In this document: positions 45,946-55,900 of the stretch, piece after piece
Layout of the letters: the number at the start of each line of letters is the position of its first letter
How positions within the stretch are numbered: the stretch's first letter is position 1
Assembly (NCBI RefSeq): GCF_004025535.1
Contig: NZ_QJRG01000038.1
Location: 186,001-250,000, forward strand
DNA from: Pseudomonas alkylphenolica
GTDB taxonomy: Bacteria > Pseudomonadota > Gammaproteobacteria > Pseudomonadales > Pseudomonadaceae
Direction of reading: 5' to 3'
Length of the DNA stretch: 64,000 bases
Notes under the pieces: generated by a model
The model's database searches: none
What the model saw: only the letters and a program-made list of their open reading frames with translations
Told to the model about the DNA's origin: nothing
Position numbers and translations under genes: made by a program

Positions 45946-47474
45946 ACAGCACTTCTCTGGCACTGAAACTGCACCCCAACGATAACGTCGCGATCGCACG
46001 CGCGCCTGTCTCTCAAGGCGACGTGGTCACCGAGTTCGGCAATGACCCCATCGTGGTGCGCGCCGATGTACCGGCGGCGCACAAGATCGCGCTTGCATAC
46101 GTGAACTCAGGCGACCCTGTTTTGCGCTACGGGCAAATCATCGGGTTTGCGACGCAAGCCATTGTGCCCGGCGACTATGTGCACACGCACAACCTGGAAA
46201 TGGCGACGTTCGAGAGGGACTACGCCTTCGGTGAGGATGCCCGGATCGCCTCCCCTGCCGTCTCTCCCGTTACCTTTCAAGGCTTCGTCCGCACCGACGG
46301 TCGGGTGGCTACCCGCAATTACATTGGTGTGGTGAGCACCGTGAACTGCTCCGCCACGGTGACCAAGATGGTCGTCGAACATTTCTCACGCAGCGGTGCA
46401 CTTGAGGCCTACCCGAACGTGGATGGCGTAGTGCCGATCACCCACAGCTTTGGGTGCTGCATCGAGCACAACGGCGAGGGGGTGAATCAGCTGCGGCGAA
46501 CGCTTGGCGGGTTCATCAAGCACGCCAACTTTGCGGGCGTGGTGGTCATCGGCCTGGGGTGTGAAGCCAACCAGATGGATGCGCTGTTCATGGCCCAGGG
46601 CATCGAAACCGGCACACTTATCGCCCCTGTGGTGATTCAGGACGTTGGCGGAACCCGCAATGCCGCAGATGCAGCCATTGCCGCAGTGGAATCCATGCTG
46701 CCGGTTGCCAATGCGTGCCGGCGCGAACCGGTATCGGCCAAACACCTGACCGTCGCGCTGCAGTGCGGCGGTTCAGATGGGTACTCGGGAATCACCGCCA
46801 ACCCCGCACTCGGTGTGGCTGTCGACTTGCTCGTAGCCCAGGGCGGGACGGCCATCCTCAGCGAGACGCCCGAGATCTACGGCGCCGAACACCTGCTGAC
46901 ACGGCGCGCGGCAACCCGTGAGGTCGGCCAAGGTATCGTCGACCTGATCAAATGGTGGGAAAGCTACGCAGACCGCGAAAAAGGCAGCATCGATAACAAC
47001 CCCACACCGGGCAACAAGGCGGGCGGCCTGACGACCATTCTGGAAAAGTCGCTGGGCGCAGTTGCCAAGAGCGGCTCCTCGGCACTCATGGGGGTGTACC
47101 GTTACGCCGAGCCCATTACCGCCCGCGGCCTGGTGTTCATGGATGCACCTGGCTATGACCCGATGGGTGCTACAGGCCAGATCGCCAGCGGCGCCAACCT
47201 GGTAGCGTTCACCACCGGCCGAGGCTCGTGCTTTGGCGCCAAGCCTGCTCCGTCGATCAAGCTTGCCACCAACACCAGGATGTACACACGGATGAAGGAC
47301 GACATGGACATCAATTGCGGGGACGTCATGGATGGCGATGCCACGCTTGAGTCGAAGGGAAAAGAAATCTTCGACATGTTCATTCGCGTGGCGTCTGGAG
47401 AACAATCCAAAAGTGAGGCGTTGGGCGTAGGCAACGAAGAAACAGTGCCCTGGATGATCGGTGCCCAGATGTAA
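45942..47474 (+). CDS. UxaA-family dehydratase (altronate/galactarate dehydratase-like)
   Basis: A 510-residue protein with an N-terminal SAF domain (about residues 1-90, ending GDYVHTHNLEM) and a full UxaA/GarD catalytic region: FVRTDGRVATRNYIGVV, ITHSFGCC, VIGLGCEANQ, LQCGGSDGYSGITANP, NKAGGLTTILEKSLG. The C-terminal block (FMDAPGYDPMGATGQIASG, TRMKDDMDINCGDVMDG) resembles galactarate dehydratase more than altronate dehydratase. The family uses iron to remove water from sugar acids. Substrate unresolved. Last gene before a strong terminator. Confidence 0.88.
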   Translation: MNSTSLALKLHPNDNVAIARAPVSQGDVVTEFGNDPIVVRADVPAAHKIALAYVNSGDPVLRYGQIIGFATQAIVPGDYVHTHNLEMATFERDYAFGEDARIASPAVSPVTFQGFVRTDGRVATRNYIGVVSTVNCSATVTKMVVEHFSRSGALEAYPNVDGVVPITHSFGCCIEHNGEGVNQLRRTLGGFIKHANFAGVVVIGLGCEANQMDALFMAQGIETGTLIAPVVIQDVGGTRNAADAAIAAVESMLPVANACRREPVSAKHLTVALQCGGSDGYSGITANPALGVAVDLLVAQGGTAILSETPEIYGAEHLLTRRAATREVGQGIVDLIKWWESYADREKGSIDNNPTPGNKAGGLTTILEKSLGAVAKSGSSALMGVYRYAEPITARGLVFMDAPGYDPMGATGQIASGANLVAFTTGRGSCFGAKPAPSIKLATNTRMYTRMKDDMDINCGDVMDGDATLESKGKEIFDMFIRVASGEQSKSEALGVGNEETVPWMIGAQM

Positions 47475-47483
47475 GTAACAAGC

Positions 47484-47524
47484 AAAAAAAGAGGCGATCT
47501 GTTTACCAGATCGCCTCTTTTTTG
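47484..47524. terminator. Bidirectional terminator between the UxaA-like and gntR genes
   Basis: GAGGCGATCTG (47491-47501) pairs with CAGATCGCCTC (47507-47517) around a TTTAC loop, with an A run on the left and a T run on the right. It serves both convergent genes. Confidence 0.92.
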
Positions 47525-47536
47525 TTGCCGTAAGAA

Positions 47537-48256
47537 CTAATCAGTTTCGACAGGCTTGACTGAATCGGCCACGATCAGTGCACCCGTATTCAGGATGAAA
47601 TCAGCCGCACTGGTAATGTCGTTCTGCAGTGACTGACAAGCAGCAACAGGGTCTCGATTCTTTAACGCTTCGACCATCGCCGCGTGGTGGCTGGCTTGCA
47701 CCCGCTGAACCACCCGTTCAGTGCCGGATCGCAGGTCATAATTGAGAATAGGCCCGATTCTTAACCACAACGACTCGACGATCTGCAGCAGGATAGGCAT
47801 CTGCGCCTGATTGTAGATTGCGAAATGCAATTCTTTATTCAGTGCAATGAGTCGGGACTCATCAGGCGTGCTCTTGGCAAACTCGCGGCAAGAGGCGTCG
47901 TGAATACCCTCGATCTCCCGCAACGCCTTGGCGCCAACCAGTTCCGCAGCGCGTGCCGCCGCCTGCCCTTCCAGATTCAAGCGGATACTGGTGATTTCCC
48001 GGAACTGGCTGACGGTCAGCACAGGCACGCGAATGAAGCGGTTCGCCGACATTTCCAGCGCCTGCTCGGCAACCAGCCGGTGTACCGCCTCTCGAACCGG
48101 CATGACGCTGACGCCCAGCGCATCCGCGATGGACCTGAGTGAAAGTTTTTCCCCTGGCATCACGCGTCCGCTGATCAGCAGGTCGCGCAGCTGGGCGTAA
48201 ACGTCCGCACTGAGGGTCTGGCGGACCATGGGTGTTACGAGTGTCGATAGGTTCAT
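47537..48256 (-). CDS. GntR-family (FCD) transcriptional regulator
   Basis: A 239-residue regulator: N-terminal winged helix (ADVYAQLRDLLISGRVMPGE, LRSIADALGVSVMPVREAVH) and a C-terminal FCD domain with the usual metal/ligand residues (ALNKELHFAIYNQA, QASHHAAMVEAL). FCD regulators answer to organic acids. The ATG at 48256 has no good ribosome site, and a perfect TATAAT lies only 7 bases before it (48264-48269), so the message may be leaderless or start at the ATG at 48229. Three related palindromes in the island are its likely targets. Confidence 0.88.
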   Translation of the reverse strand: MNLSTLVTPMVRQTLSADVYAQLRDLLISGRVMPGEKLSLRSIADALGVSVMPVREAVHRLVAEQALEMSANRFIRVPVLTVSQFREITSIRLNLEGQAAARAAELVGAKALREIEGIHDASCREFAKSTPDESRLIALNKELHFAIYNQAQMPILLQIVESLWLRIGPILNYDLRSGTERVVQRVQASHHAAMVEALKNRDPVAACQSLQNDITSAADFILNTGALIVADSVKPVETD

Positions 48257-48306
48257 GGACAGGATTATAAGCAGATTCAACCGCCCCGGCATACAACAAA
48301 ATGGCA

Positions 48307-48320
48307 TCTGTGATCACAGA
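48307..48320. promoter_or_regulatory. GntR operator candidate (site B)
   Basis: TCTGTGATCACAGA is a 14-base perfect palindrome, sharing the core TGTGATCACA with site A. It lies about 50 bases upstream of the gntR start, in the divergent gntR/gamma-CA spacer, where it could serve autoregulation. Confidence 0.6.
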
Positions 48321-48382
48321 CTGAGGCAAGCGATCAATCGGTATCCTCTGCTTAATTAAGTCTTGTGCAAAGATCAAAATCC

Positions 48383-48398
48383 GTGATCACATATCACT
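48383..48398. promoter_or_regulatory. GntR operator candidate (site C)
   Basis: GTGATCACATATCACT is identical over 16 bases to site A and contains the palindrome GTGAT-N5-ATCAC. It lies 45 bases upstream of the gamma-CA-like gene, in a promoter-like position. No strong -35 was found beside it. Confidence 0.65.
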
Positions 48399-48442
48399 CA
48401 GGAACAACATTCCTCCACACCGCCAAAGGGAAGTAATGCCTT

Positions 48443-48967
48443 ATGAAATATCGTTTGGGAGACCTCAGCGTTGATGCTCATCCGCAGAGCTGGGTAGCAC
48501 CCACCGCCACCGTGATAGGCCGGGTGCGCCTGGAGAAGAATGCCAGTGTCTGGTTCGGTGCGGTCATTCGTGGCGACAACGAACTGATCACGATTGGTGA
48601 AGGCTCCAATGTCCAGGACGGTGCCATTCTGCACACGGATGAGGGATTTCCATTGACCGTGGGGAACGATGTCACCATTGGTCATCAAGCAATGCTTCAT
48701 GGATGTGTAATTGGTGATGGCAGCTTGATTGGCATTCAGGCGGTTGTCCTCAACGGCGCCCAGGTCGGTGCGAACTGCCTGATTGGCGCCAAGGCGCTTG
48801 TTACTGAAAAGATGGTCATCCCGGACGGGTCTTTGGTAGTAGGCTCGCCTGCCAAGGTCGTGCGTACGCTCAGTGAACAGCAGCAAGCAGGCATACGCGC
48901 CAACGCAGTGAGTTATGTCGCCAATGCACATCGCTTTCTGGCGGAGCTTGAAGAAGATAACAAGTGA
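48443..48967 (+). CDS. Gamma-carbonic-anhydrase-like hexapeptide-repeat protein
   Basis: A 174-residue left-handed beta-helix protein of the YrdA/CaiE/PaaY group. Hexapeptide repeats run from about residue 20 to 145, with the metal-ligand histidines in LHTDEGF and [11 protein letters not shown], and VIRGDN as in the family. Members act as carbonic anhydrase-like or CoA-thioester hydrolases (PaaY). Next to a BKACE gene, a thioesterase for the new acyl-CoA is an attractive guess but is not shown by sequence. First of two genes divergent from gntR, behind operator site C. Confidence 0.85.
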   Translation: MKYRLGDLSVDAHPQSWVAPTATVIGRVRLEKNASVWFGAVIRGDNELITIGEGSNVQDGAILHTDEGFPLTVGNDVTIGHQAMLHGCVIGDGSLIGIQAVVLNGAQVGANCLIGAKALVTEKMVIPDGSLVVGSPAKVVRTLSEQQQAGIRANAVSYVANAHRFLAELEEDNK

Positions 48968-49088
48968 CTTCAGGAGATTGCGTGAAGGCGATCAGAAAGG
49001 GATGACTGTTATTGAGGAATAAGCCTACTCCATCATCGAGAGGCCCCTTGCTACGTTGGCACGCCGTACTCAAGGAGTGCGACACGCC

Positions 49089-49568
49089 ATGAAAACAGCA
49101 CGTCACCTGGCTGCGCTTATCGCCCTGATTGGGCCGTTGATGCTCACCTGCCCCGCCTTGGCCTCCCCTGCTGCGATTACATCGCACATGGCGCAAACCA
49201 TGGCCGATGCTGCAGCACAGGCCGCCCAGGAAAAAGGGTTTTCGATCGTAGTAAGCATTGTCGATAACCATGGCAACCTCAAACACATGCATCGCATGGA
49301 CAACACCAGCGCCGGCAGTATCGAGGTGTCCCGACTCAAGGCGTCGACCTCCGCTTATTTTCCGGTCTCAACCAAAGCGCTGGCCGAACGCAGTGCCGGG
49401 TTTGCAAGTAACCCTTACGCCGCGATTCCGGGTTTTCTGCTGCTGGAAGGTGGGTTGCCCATCATGAGCAAGAGCGGTGTGCATATCGGCGGCATTGGCA
49501 TCAGCGGCGCAACGCCGGAGCTGGATGCGGCATTTGCCCAAGTGGCGATTGACCGGTTGAATCAGTAA
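49089..49568 (+). CDS. Secreted GlcG/HbpS-family protein (DUF336)
   Basis: A 159-residue protein with a signal peptide (ALIALIGPLMLTCPALAS) and a GlcG/HbpS domain: AQEKGFSIVVSIVDNHGNLKHMHRMD, FPVSTKALAERSAGFASNP, and the closing GVHIGGIGISGATPE. The family includes haem-binding HbpS and glycolate-operon GlcG; the role is generally unclear. The ATG at 49089 follows AAGGAG. It lies 121 bases after the gamma-CA gene, probably the same transcript, and ends before a perfect 21-base-pair hairpin. Confidence 0.85.
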   Translation: MKTARHLAALIALIGPLMLTCPALASPAAITSHMAQTMADAAAQAAQEKGFSIVVSIVDNHGNLKHMHRMDNTSAGSIEVSRLKASTSAYFPVSTKALAERSAGFASNPYAAIPGFLLLEGGLPIMSKSGVHIGGIGISGATPELDAAFAQVAIDRLNQ

Positions 49569-49578
49569 CCGACCATCC

Positions 49579-49627
49579 CCCAATACAAAAATCCTGGCAA
49601 TACCAGTGCCAGGATTTTTGTATTGGG
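49579..49627. terminator. Perfect 21-base-pair hairpin, bidirectional terminator
   Basis: The left arm (49579-49599, starting CCCAATAC and ending CCTGGCA) and right arm (49607-49627) are exact reverse complements around a 7-base loop ATACCAG. Each arm contains an A/T run of five, so it can terminate both the glcG-like gene and the convergent hypothetical gene. Confidence 0.85.
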
Positions 49628-49655
49628 CACGGCTATTTAAAAGTAGTTAAATCCG

Positions 49656-50114
49656 CTATGGCTTTATCGACACATTGAAGTTGTCATCAGCCAAATGGCG
49701 AATATCAACTTCACTGCTGACGTCACGCCCATCGTACCCTATGAAGCTGTAGTTGGCCTGCAGGAAGGCTTCGCGAGTCATGGGCCCCTTCGAAATTAAA
49801 TTCCCCCCCAGTGCACAAAAAACACCACCTACCGTTGTAATAGGGCCCGGGTACATCTGGATATACTCCAGCACGGTTGGACCTGACTGCCTGTCATAAT
49901 AGATGATGGATGGCCCGAAAATGAGCGTTGCAAGCCCAACCACACTTACTGAAAAGCCGGTAAATAGCAGTAGACGTCCGAAAGGAACAGCACCTGCGTC
50001 CTGCCCTTCGAGATATGCCGCATATTTATCGGTAAACCCGACAACATGGCAGTCTTCTGCTGCGGACTTCAACGCTATTATAATTTTCGGATTTTCTTCA
50101 GTGCCGACTTGCAT
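49656..50114 (-). CDS. Orphan two-helix membrane protein, AT-rich
   Basis: A 152-residue protein of no recognised family. A soluble N-terminal part (residues 1-45) is followed by two membrane helices (LLLFTGFSVSVVGLATLIFG, about 48-67, and TTVGGVFCALGGNLIS, about 93-108) and a polar C-terminus. The ATG has a good ribosome site (AAAGGAGTGGATC), so it is likely expressed. Base composition is clearly more AT-rich than the neighbours, as is the 210-base spacer before it, suggesting recent acquisition. Function unknown. Confidence 0.7.
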   Translation of the reverse strand: MQVGTEENPKIIIALKSAAEDCHVVGFTDKYAAYLEGQDAGAVPFGRLLLFTGFSVSVVGLATLIFGPSIIYYDRQSGPTVLEYIQMYPGPITTVGGVFCALGGNLISKGPMTREAFLQANYSFIGYDGRDVSSEVDIRHLADDNFNVSIKP

Positions 50115-50265
50115 GATCCACTCCTTTGAAAAAGTGAATACTACGCAGTGACGACATCAAATAAAGTCAGATCAAATAGCTTCAGAAACTTCCCACGCAA
50201 AATATAAACTTTTCCGCATAGCGCAATCAGTTCGCAAGCGCGCTACCAACTAACTACAACACATA

Positions 50266-50297
50266 AACAAAAAACCCGTGACACAAGGCCACGGGTT
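50266..50297 (-). terminator. Rho-independent terminator of ssb
   Basis: On the minus strand AACCCGTG pairs with CACGGGTT around a 9-base loop and is followed by a T run. It lies about 30 bases after the ssb stop. The rest of 50115-50324 is AT-rich with no gene seen. Confidence 0.85.
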
Positions 50298-50324
50298 CTT
50301 GGGACAACCGACTCAGGCAGCTGA

Positions 50325-50855
50325 TCAGAACGGAATATCGTCATCAAAGCTGTCGAAATCCGGAGCCGGCTGCGGAGCGGCTTGCTGAGGAGCAGGACGC
50401 TGTTGCGGTGCCGACTGCTGCGGACGCGGTGCTTGCTGGCGTGGCGCCTGGTTGTAGTTGCCGCCCTGGTTGCCACCCTGGTTGTACTGGTTGCCGCCTT
50501 CCTGGTTCTGCGGACGGCCGCCCAGCAGCTGCATGGTGCCCTGCATGTCGACGATGATTTCAGTGGTGTAGCGCTTGATGCCGTCTTTTTCCCACTCGCG
50601 GGTCTGCAGCTTGCCCTCGATGTAGACCTGCGAACCTTTGCGCAGGTACTCGCCGGCGATCTCGGCAACCTTGCCGAACATCGAAACGCGGTGCCACTCA
50701 GTGCGCTCGACCTTCTGGCCGGTCTGCTTGTCGGTCCACTGCTCGCTGGTAGCCAGGCTCAGGTTGGTCACGGCGTTACCGTTGGGCAGGTAGCGGACTT
50801 CGGGATCCTGACCGCAAGTGCCGACCAGAATGACTTTGTTAACCCCACGGGCCAT
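50325..50855 (-). CDS. ssb: Single-stranded DNA-binding protein
   Basis: Tetrameric protein coating single-stranded DNA in replication and repair. The 176-residue protein has the OB-fold N-terminus ([21 protein letters not shown]), a long Gln/Asn/Pro-rich tail and the acidic partner-binding tip DSFDDDIPF. An AGGAG ribosome site precedes the ATG. It begins only 9 bases after the upstream transporter gene. Confidence 0.97.
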   Translation of the reverse strand: MARGVNKVILVGTCGQDPEVRYLPNGNAVTNLSLATSEQWTDKQTGQKVERTEWHRVSMFGKVAEIAGEYLRKGSQVYIEGKLQTREWEKDGIKRYTTEIIVDMQGTMQLLGGRPQNQEGGNQYNQGGNQGGNYNQAPRQQAPRPQQSAPQQRPAPQQAAPQPAPDFDSFDDDIPF

Positions 50856-50864
50856 AACGTTCTC

Positions 50865-52259
50865 CTAGGCTTCGCACGCTGCGGAGGCCGGGTTTACCAG
50901 GCGTTCCAGAGTCGTACGATCCAAAATTTGTGTATCAAGTTTGATATAGATGGCGGCTTCATCGGCCACCACCACTGCGTCGGTCACACCCGGAACGGCC
51001 AACAACCGCTCGGTCAGTCCAGCCTCACGGACCGCTTCGGCCGACAACGGCATGCGCAGGCTGGTCACGTACGGCGGCTCACGCATGCTCAAGGCAACGA
51101 TCCACCACACGGCACACAAGGCTGCACAGCCCAGGAACACCGTGCTCAGACCGCCGTGCTGGAACAACCAGCCGCCGAGAATTCCTCCCAGCGCGGCGCC
51201 CAGGAACTGGCTGGTGGAATACACCCCCATGGCCGTCCCTTTGCCACCGGCAGGCGACACCTTGCTCACCAGCGAAGGCAGCGATGCCTCCAGCAGGTTG
51301 AATGCCGTAAAGAATATCACGGTGCCGATCACCAGTTCGTGCAAGTTGTCAGCCGACAGCCAGAAGAACAGTTCGGTAAGCATCAACACACTGACCGCGC
51401 CCAGCAGGACACGTTTCATCTTGCGCTTTTTTTCGCCATAGATAATGAACGGGATCATTGCAAAAAATGAGATCAGCAGCGCTGTCAGGTAGACCCACCA
51501 GTGCTCTTCTTTAGGCAGGCCGCCACGCTCGACGAACGCCAGCGGCAAGGCAACGAAGCTGGCCATCAGGATTGCATGCAGGACGAAAATACCTACATCC
51601 AGTCGCAGCAGATCAGGATGGCGCAAGGTCGGCCCCAAGGCCTGCTTGGCCACACCGGATTCACGGTGCTGCAACGCGCCATGCGACGCCGGCACCACAA
51701 ACGCGATCAGGGCGATACCGACCAGGGCCATGGCCGCGGTAGCCAGGAACAGCCCCGACAAGCCAAAGGCACGAGTCAGCAACGGCCCCACGACCATGGC
51801 AACGGCAAACGACAAACCGATGCTCATGCCGATCATGGCCATGGCCTTGGTCCGGTGTTGCTCGCGGGTCAGGTCCGAGAGCAGCGCCATCACGGCGGCA
51901 GAAATCGCCCCGGCGCCCTGCAGGACACGACCGGCAATCACGCCCCAGATCGAATCGGCTTGAGCCGCCAGCACACTGCCAAGGGCAAAGATGACCAGGC
52001 CCAGGTAAATCACCGGGCGCCGGCCAATGCGATCGGAAATGACCCCGAACGGGATTTGCAGGAATGCCTGGGTCAGGCCGTAGGCTCCAATGGCCAGGCC
52101 AATCAACGCGGGGGTGGCGCCAGCCAGGTCCATGCCATAGGTGGCCAGTACCGGCAGGACCATGAACATGCCCAGCATGCGGAAGGCAAATACCAGGGCC
52201 AGGCCGCCTGCGGCGCGGGTTTCGCTGCCACTCATGCGTTCGCTGTGGGTATCGTGCAT
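50865..52259 (-). CDS. MFS transporter, YajR-like with C-terminal soluble domain
   Basis: A 464-residue major facilitator with about twelve helices (FRMLGMFMVLPVLATYG, GAYGLTQAFLQIPFGVISDRIGRRP as motif A) and an extra C-terminal soluble domain of about 65 residues (EAVREAGLTERLLAVPGVTDAVVV) like the YAM domain of YajR. Substrate unknown; proton-driven efflux is the general expectation. This gene between ssb and uvrA is conserved in Pseudomonas. It shares a 129-base divergent spacer with uvrA. Confidence 0.88.
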   Translation of the reverse strand: MHDTHSERMSGSETRAAGGLALVFAFRMLGMFMVLPVLATYGMDLAGATPALIGLAIGAYGLTQAFLQIPFGVISDRIGRRPVIYLGLVIFALGSVLAAQADSIWGVIAGRVLQGAGAISAAVMALLSDLTREQHRTKAMAMIGMSIGLSFAVAMVVGPLLTRAFGLSGLFLATAAMALVGIALIAFVVPASHGALQHRESGVAKQALGPTLRHPDLLRLDVGIFVLHAILMASFVALPLAFVERGGLPKEEHWWVYLTALLISFFAMIPFIIYGEKKRKMKRVLLGAVSVLMLTELFFWLSADNLHELVIGTVIFFTAFNLLEASLPSLVSKVSPAGGKGTAMGVYSTSQFLGAALGGILGGWLFQHGGLSTVFLGCAALCAVWWIVALSMREPPYVTSLRMPLSAEAVREAGLTERLLAVPGVTDAVVVADEAAIYIKLDTQILDRTTLERLVNPASAACEA

Positions 52260-52388
52260 GGATAAACCTCGTGTGAACCGGCGGCGATTCTACCAGTCCC
52301 ATCGCGTAACGGCATCTACGTGACGCTTTGCCGCGTACTGGCAGGGAGCCGTATACTCAACCGTTTAAGCCCGCCAAGCGAGGCCGCA

Positions 52389-55223
<2,835 letters not shown>

Positions 55224-55231
55224 CGCCCATG

Positions 55232-55267
55232 AAAAAGCCCCTGTCATTCGCATGACAGGGGCTTTTT
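55232..55267. terminator. Bidirectional terminator uvrA / ferritin gene
   Basis: AAAAAGCCCCTGTCAT pairs perfectly with ATGACAGGGGCTTTTT around a TCGC loop, with T runs on both strands. It lies 8 bases after the uvrA stop and 13 before the end of the convergent ferritin gene. Confidence 0.95.
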
Positions 55268-55280
55268 AACAGCAGGCAGA

Positions 55281-55745
55281 TTACATCTGCGACTGGAGGT
55301 AGTTTTCCAGGCCAATGGACTTGATCAGCCCCTGCTGCTTCTCCAGCCAGTAGGTGTGATCTTCTTCCGTGTCGGCCAGCTGCAAGCGCAGGATATCGCG
55401 GCTGATATAGTCCTTGTGCAACTCGCACAGCTCGATGCCTTTACACAGTGCTGCGCGCACCTTGTATTCCAGGCGCAGGTCAGCGGCGATCATTTCCGGT
55501 ACGGTGGTGCCGACGTCCAGATCATCAGGACGCATGCGCGGTGTACCTTCAAGCATGAGGATACGACGCATCAGGGCATCGGCGTGCTGGGTCTCTTCTT
55601 CCATCTCGTGGTTGATGCGCTCGTAGAGCTTGCTCAAGCCCCAGTCTTCGTACATGCGCGAATGGATGAAATACTGATCGCGTGCCGCCAGTTCGCCCGT
55701 CAGCAACGTGTTGAGATAATCGATTACGTCCGGGTGACCTTGCAT
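55281..55745 (-). CDS. Bacterioferritin homologue lacking the haem ligand (FtnA-like)
   Basis: A 154-residue iron-storage subunit. The di-iron ferroxidase ligands are present: Glu18, Glu51, His54, Glu93, Glu127 and His130. Position 52, the Met that binds haem in true bacterioferritin, is Thr (EETQHAD), so this subunit should not bind haem itself. That matches the P. aeruginosa protein first called BfrA and then FtnA, which also lies between uvrA and katA. Ribosome site rich in GGGAG/AGG. Confidence 0.92.
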   Translation of the reverse strand: MQGHPDVIDYLNTLLTGELAARDQYFIHSRMYEDWGLSKLYERINHEMEEETQHADALMRRILMLEGTPRMRPDDLDVGTTVPEMIAADLRLEYKVRAALCKGIELCELHKDYISRDILRLQLADTEEDHTYWLEKQQGLIKSIGLENYLQSQM

Positions 55746-55856
55746 CGCCCTGCCTCTCCCTGTGTGAAAGTCATAGTTTGAACCAGGATCATCGAGAGGT
55801 CACTTGGAATTGGGCAAAAAAGTGCAAAAAAGCGGGTAAACAGTAGTGATATTCAT

Positions 55857-55884
55857 TGAAAAACCGCCCAAATGAGGGCGGTTC
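55857..55884 (-). terminator. Terminator of katA
   Basis: AACCGCCC (55862-55869) and GGGCGGTT (55876-55883) pair around a 6-base loop, with a T run on the minus strand, 18 bases after the katA stop. Confidence 0.88.
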
Positions 55885-55900
55885 TTCTTATCACTTCGAC

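Noticed and set aside
52260..52388. SOS box for uvrA
   Set aside because: No CTGT-N8-ACAG match in the divergent spacer; only a TATACT -10-like element was found.
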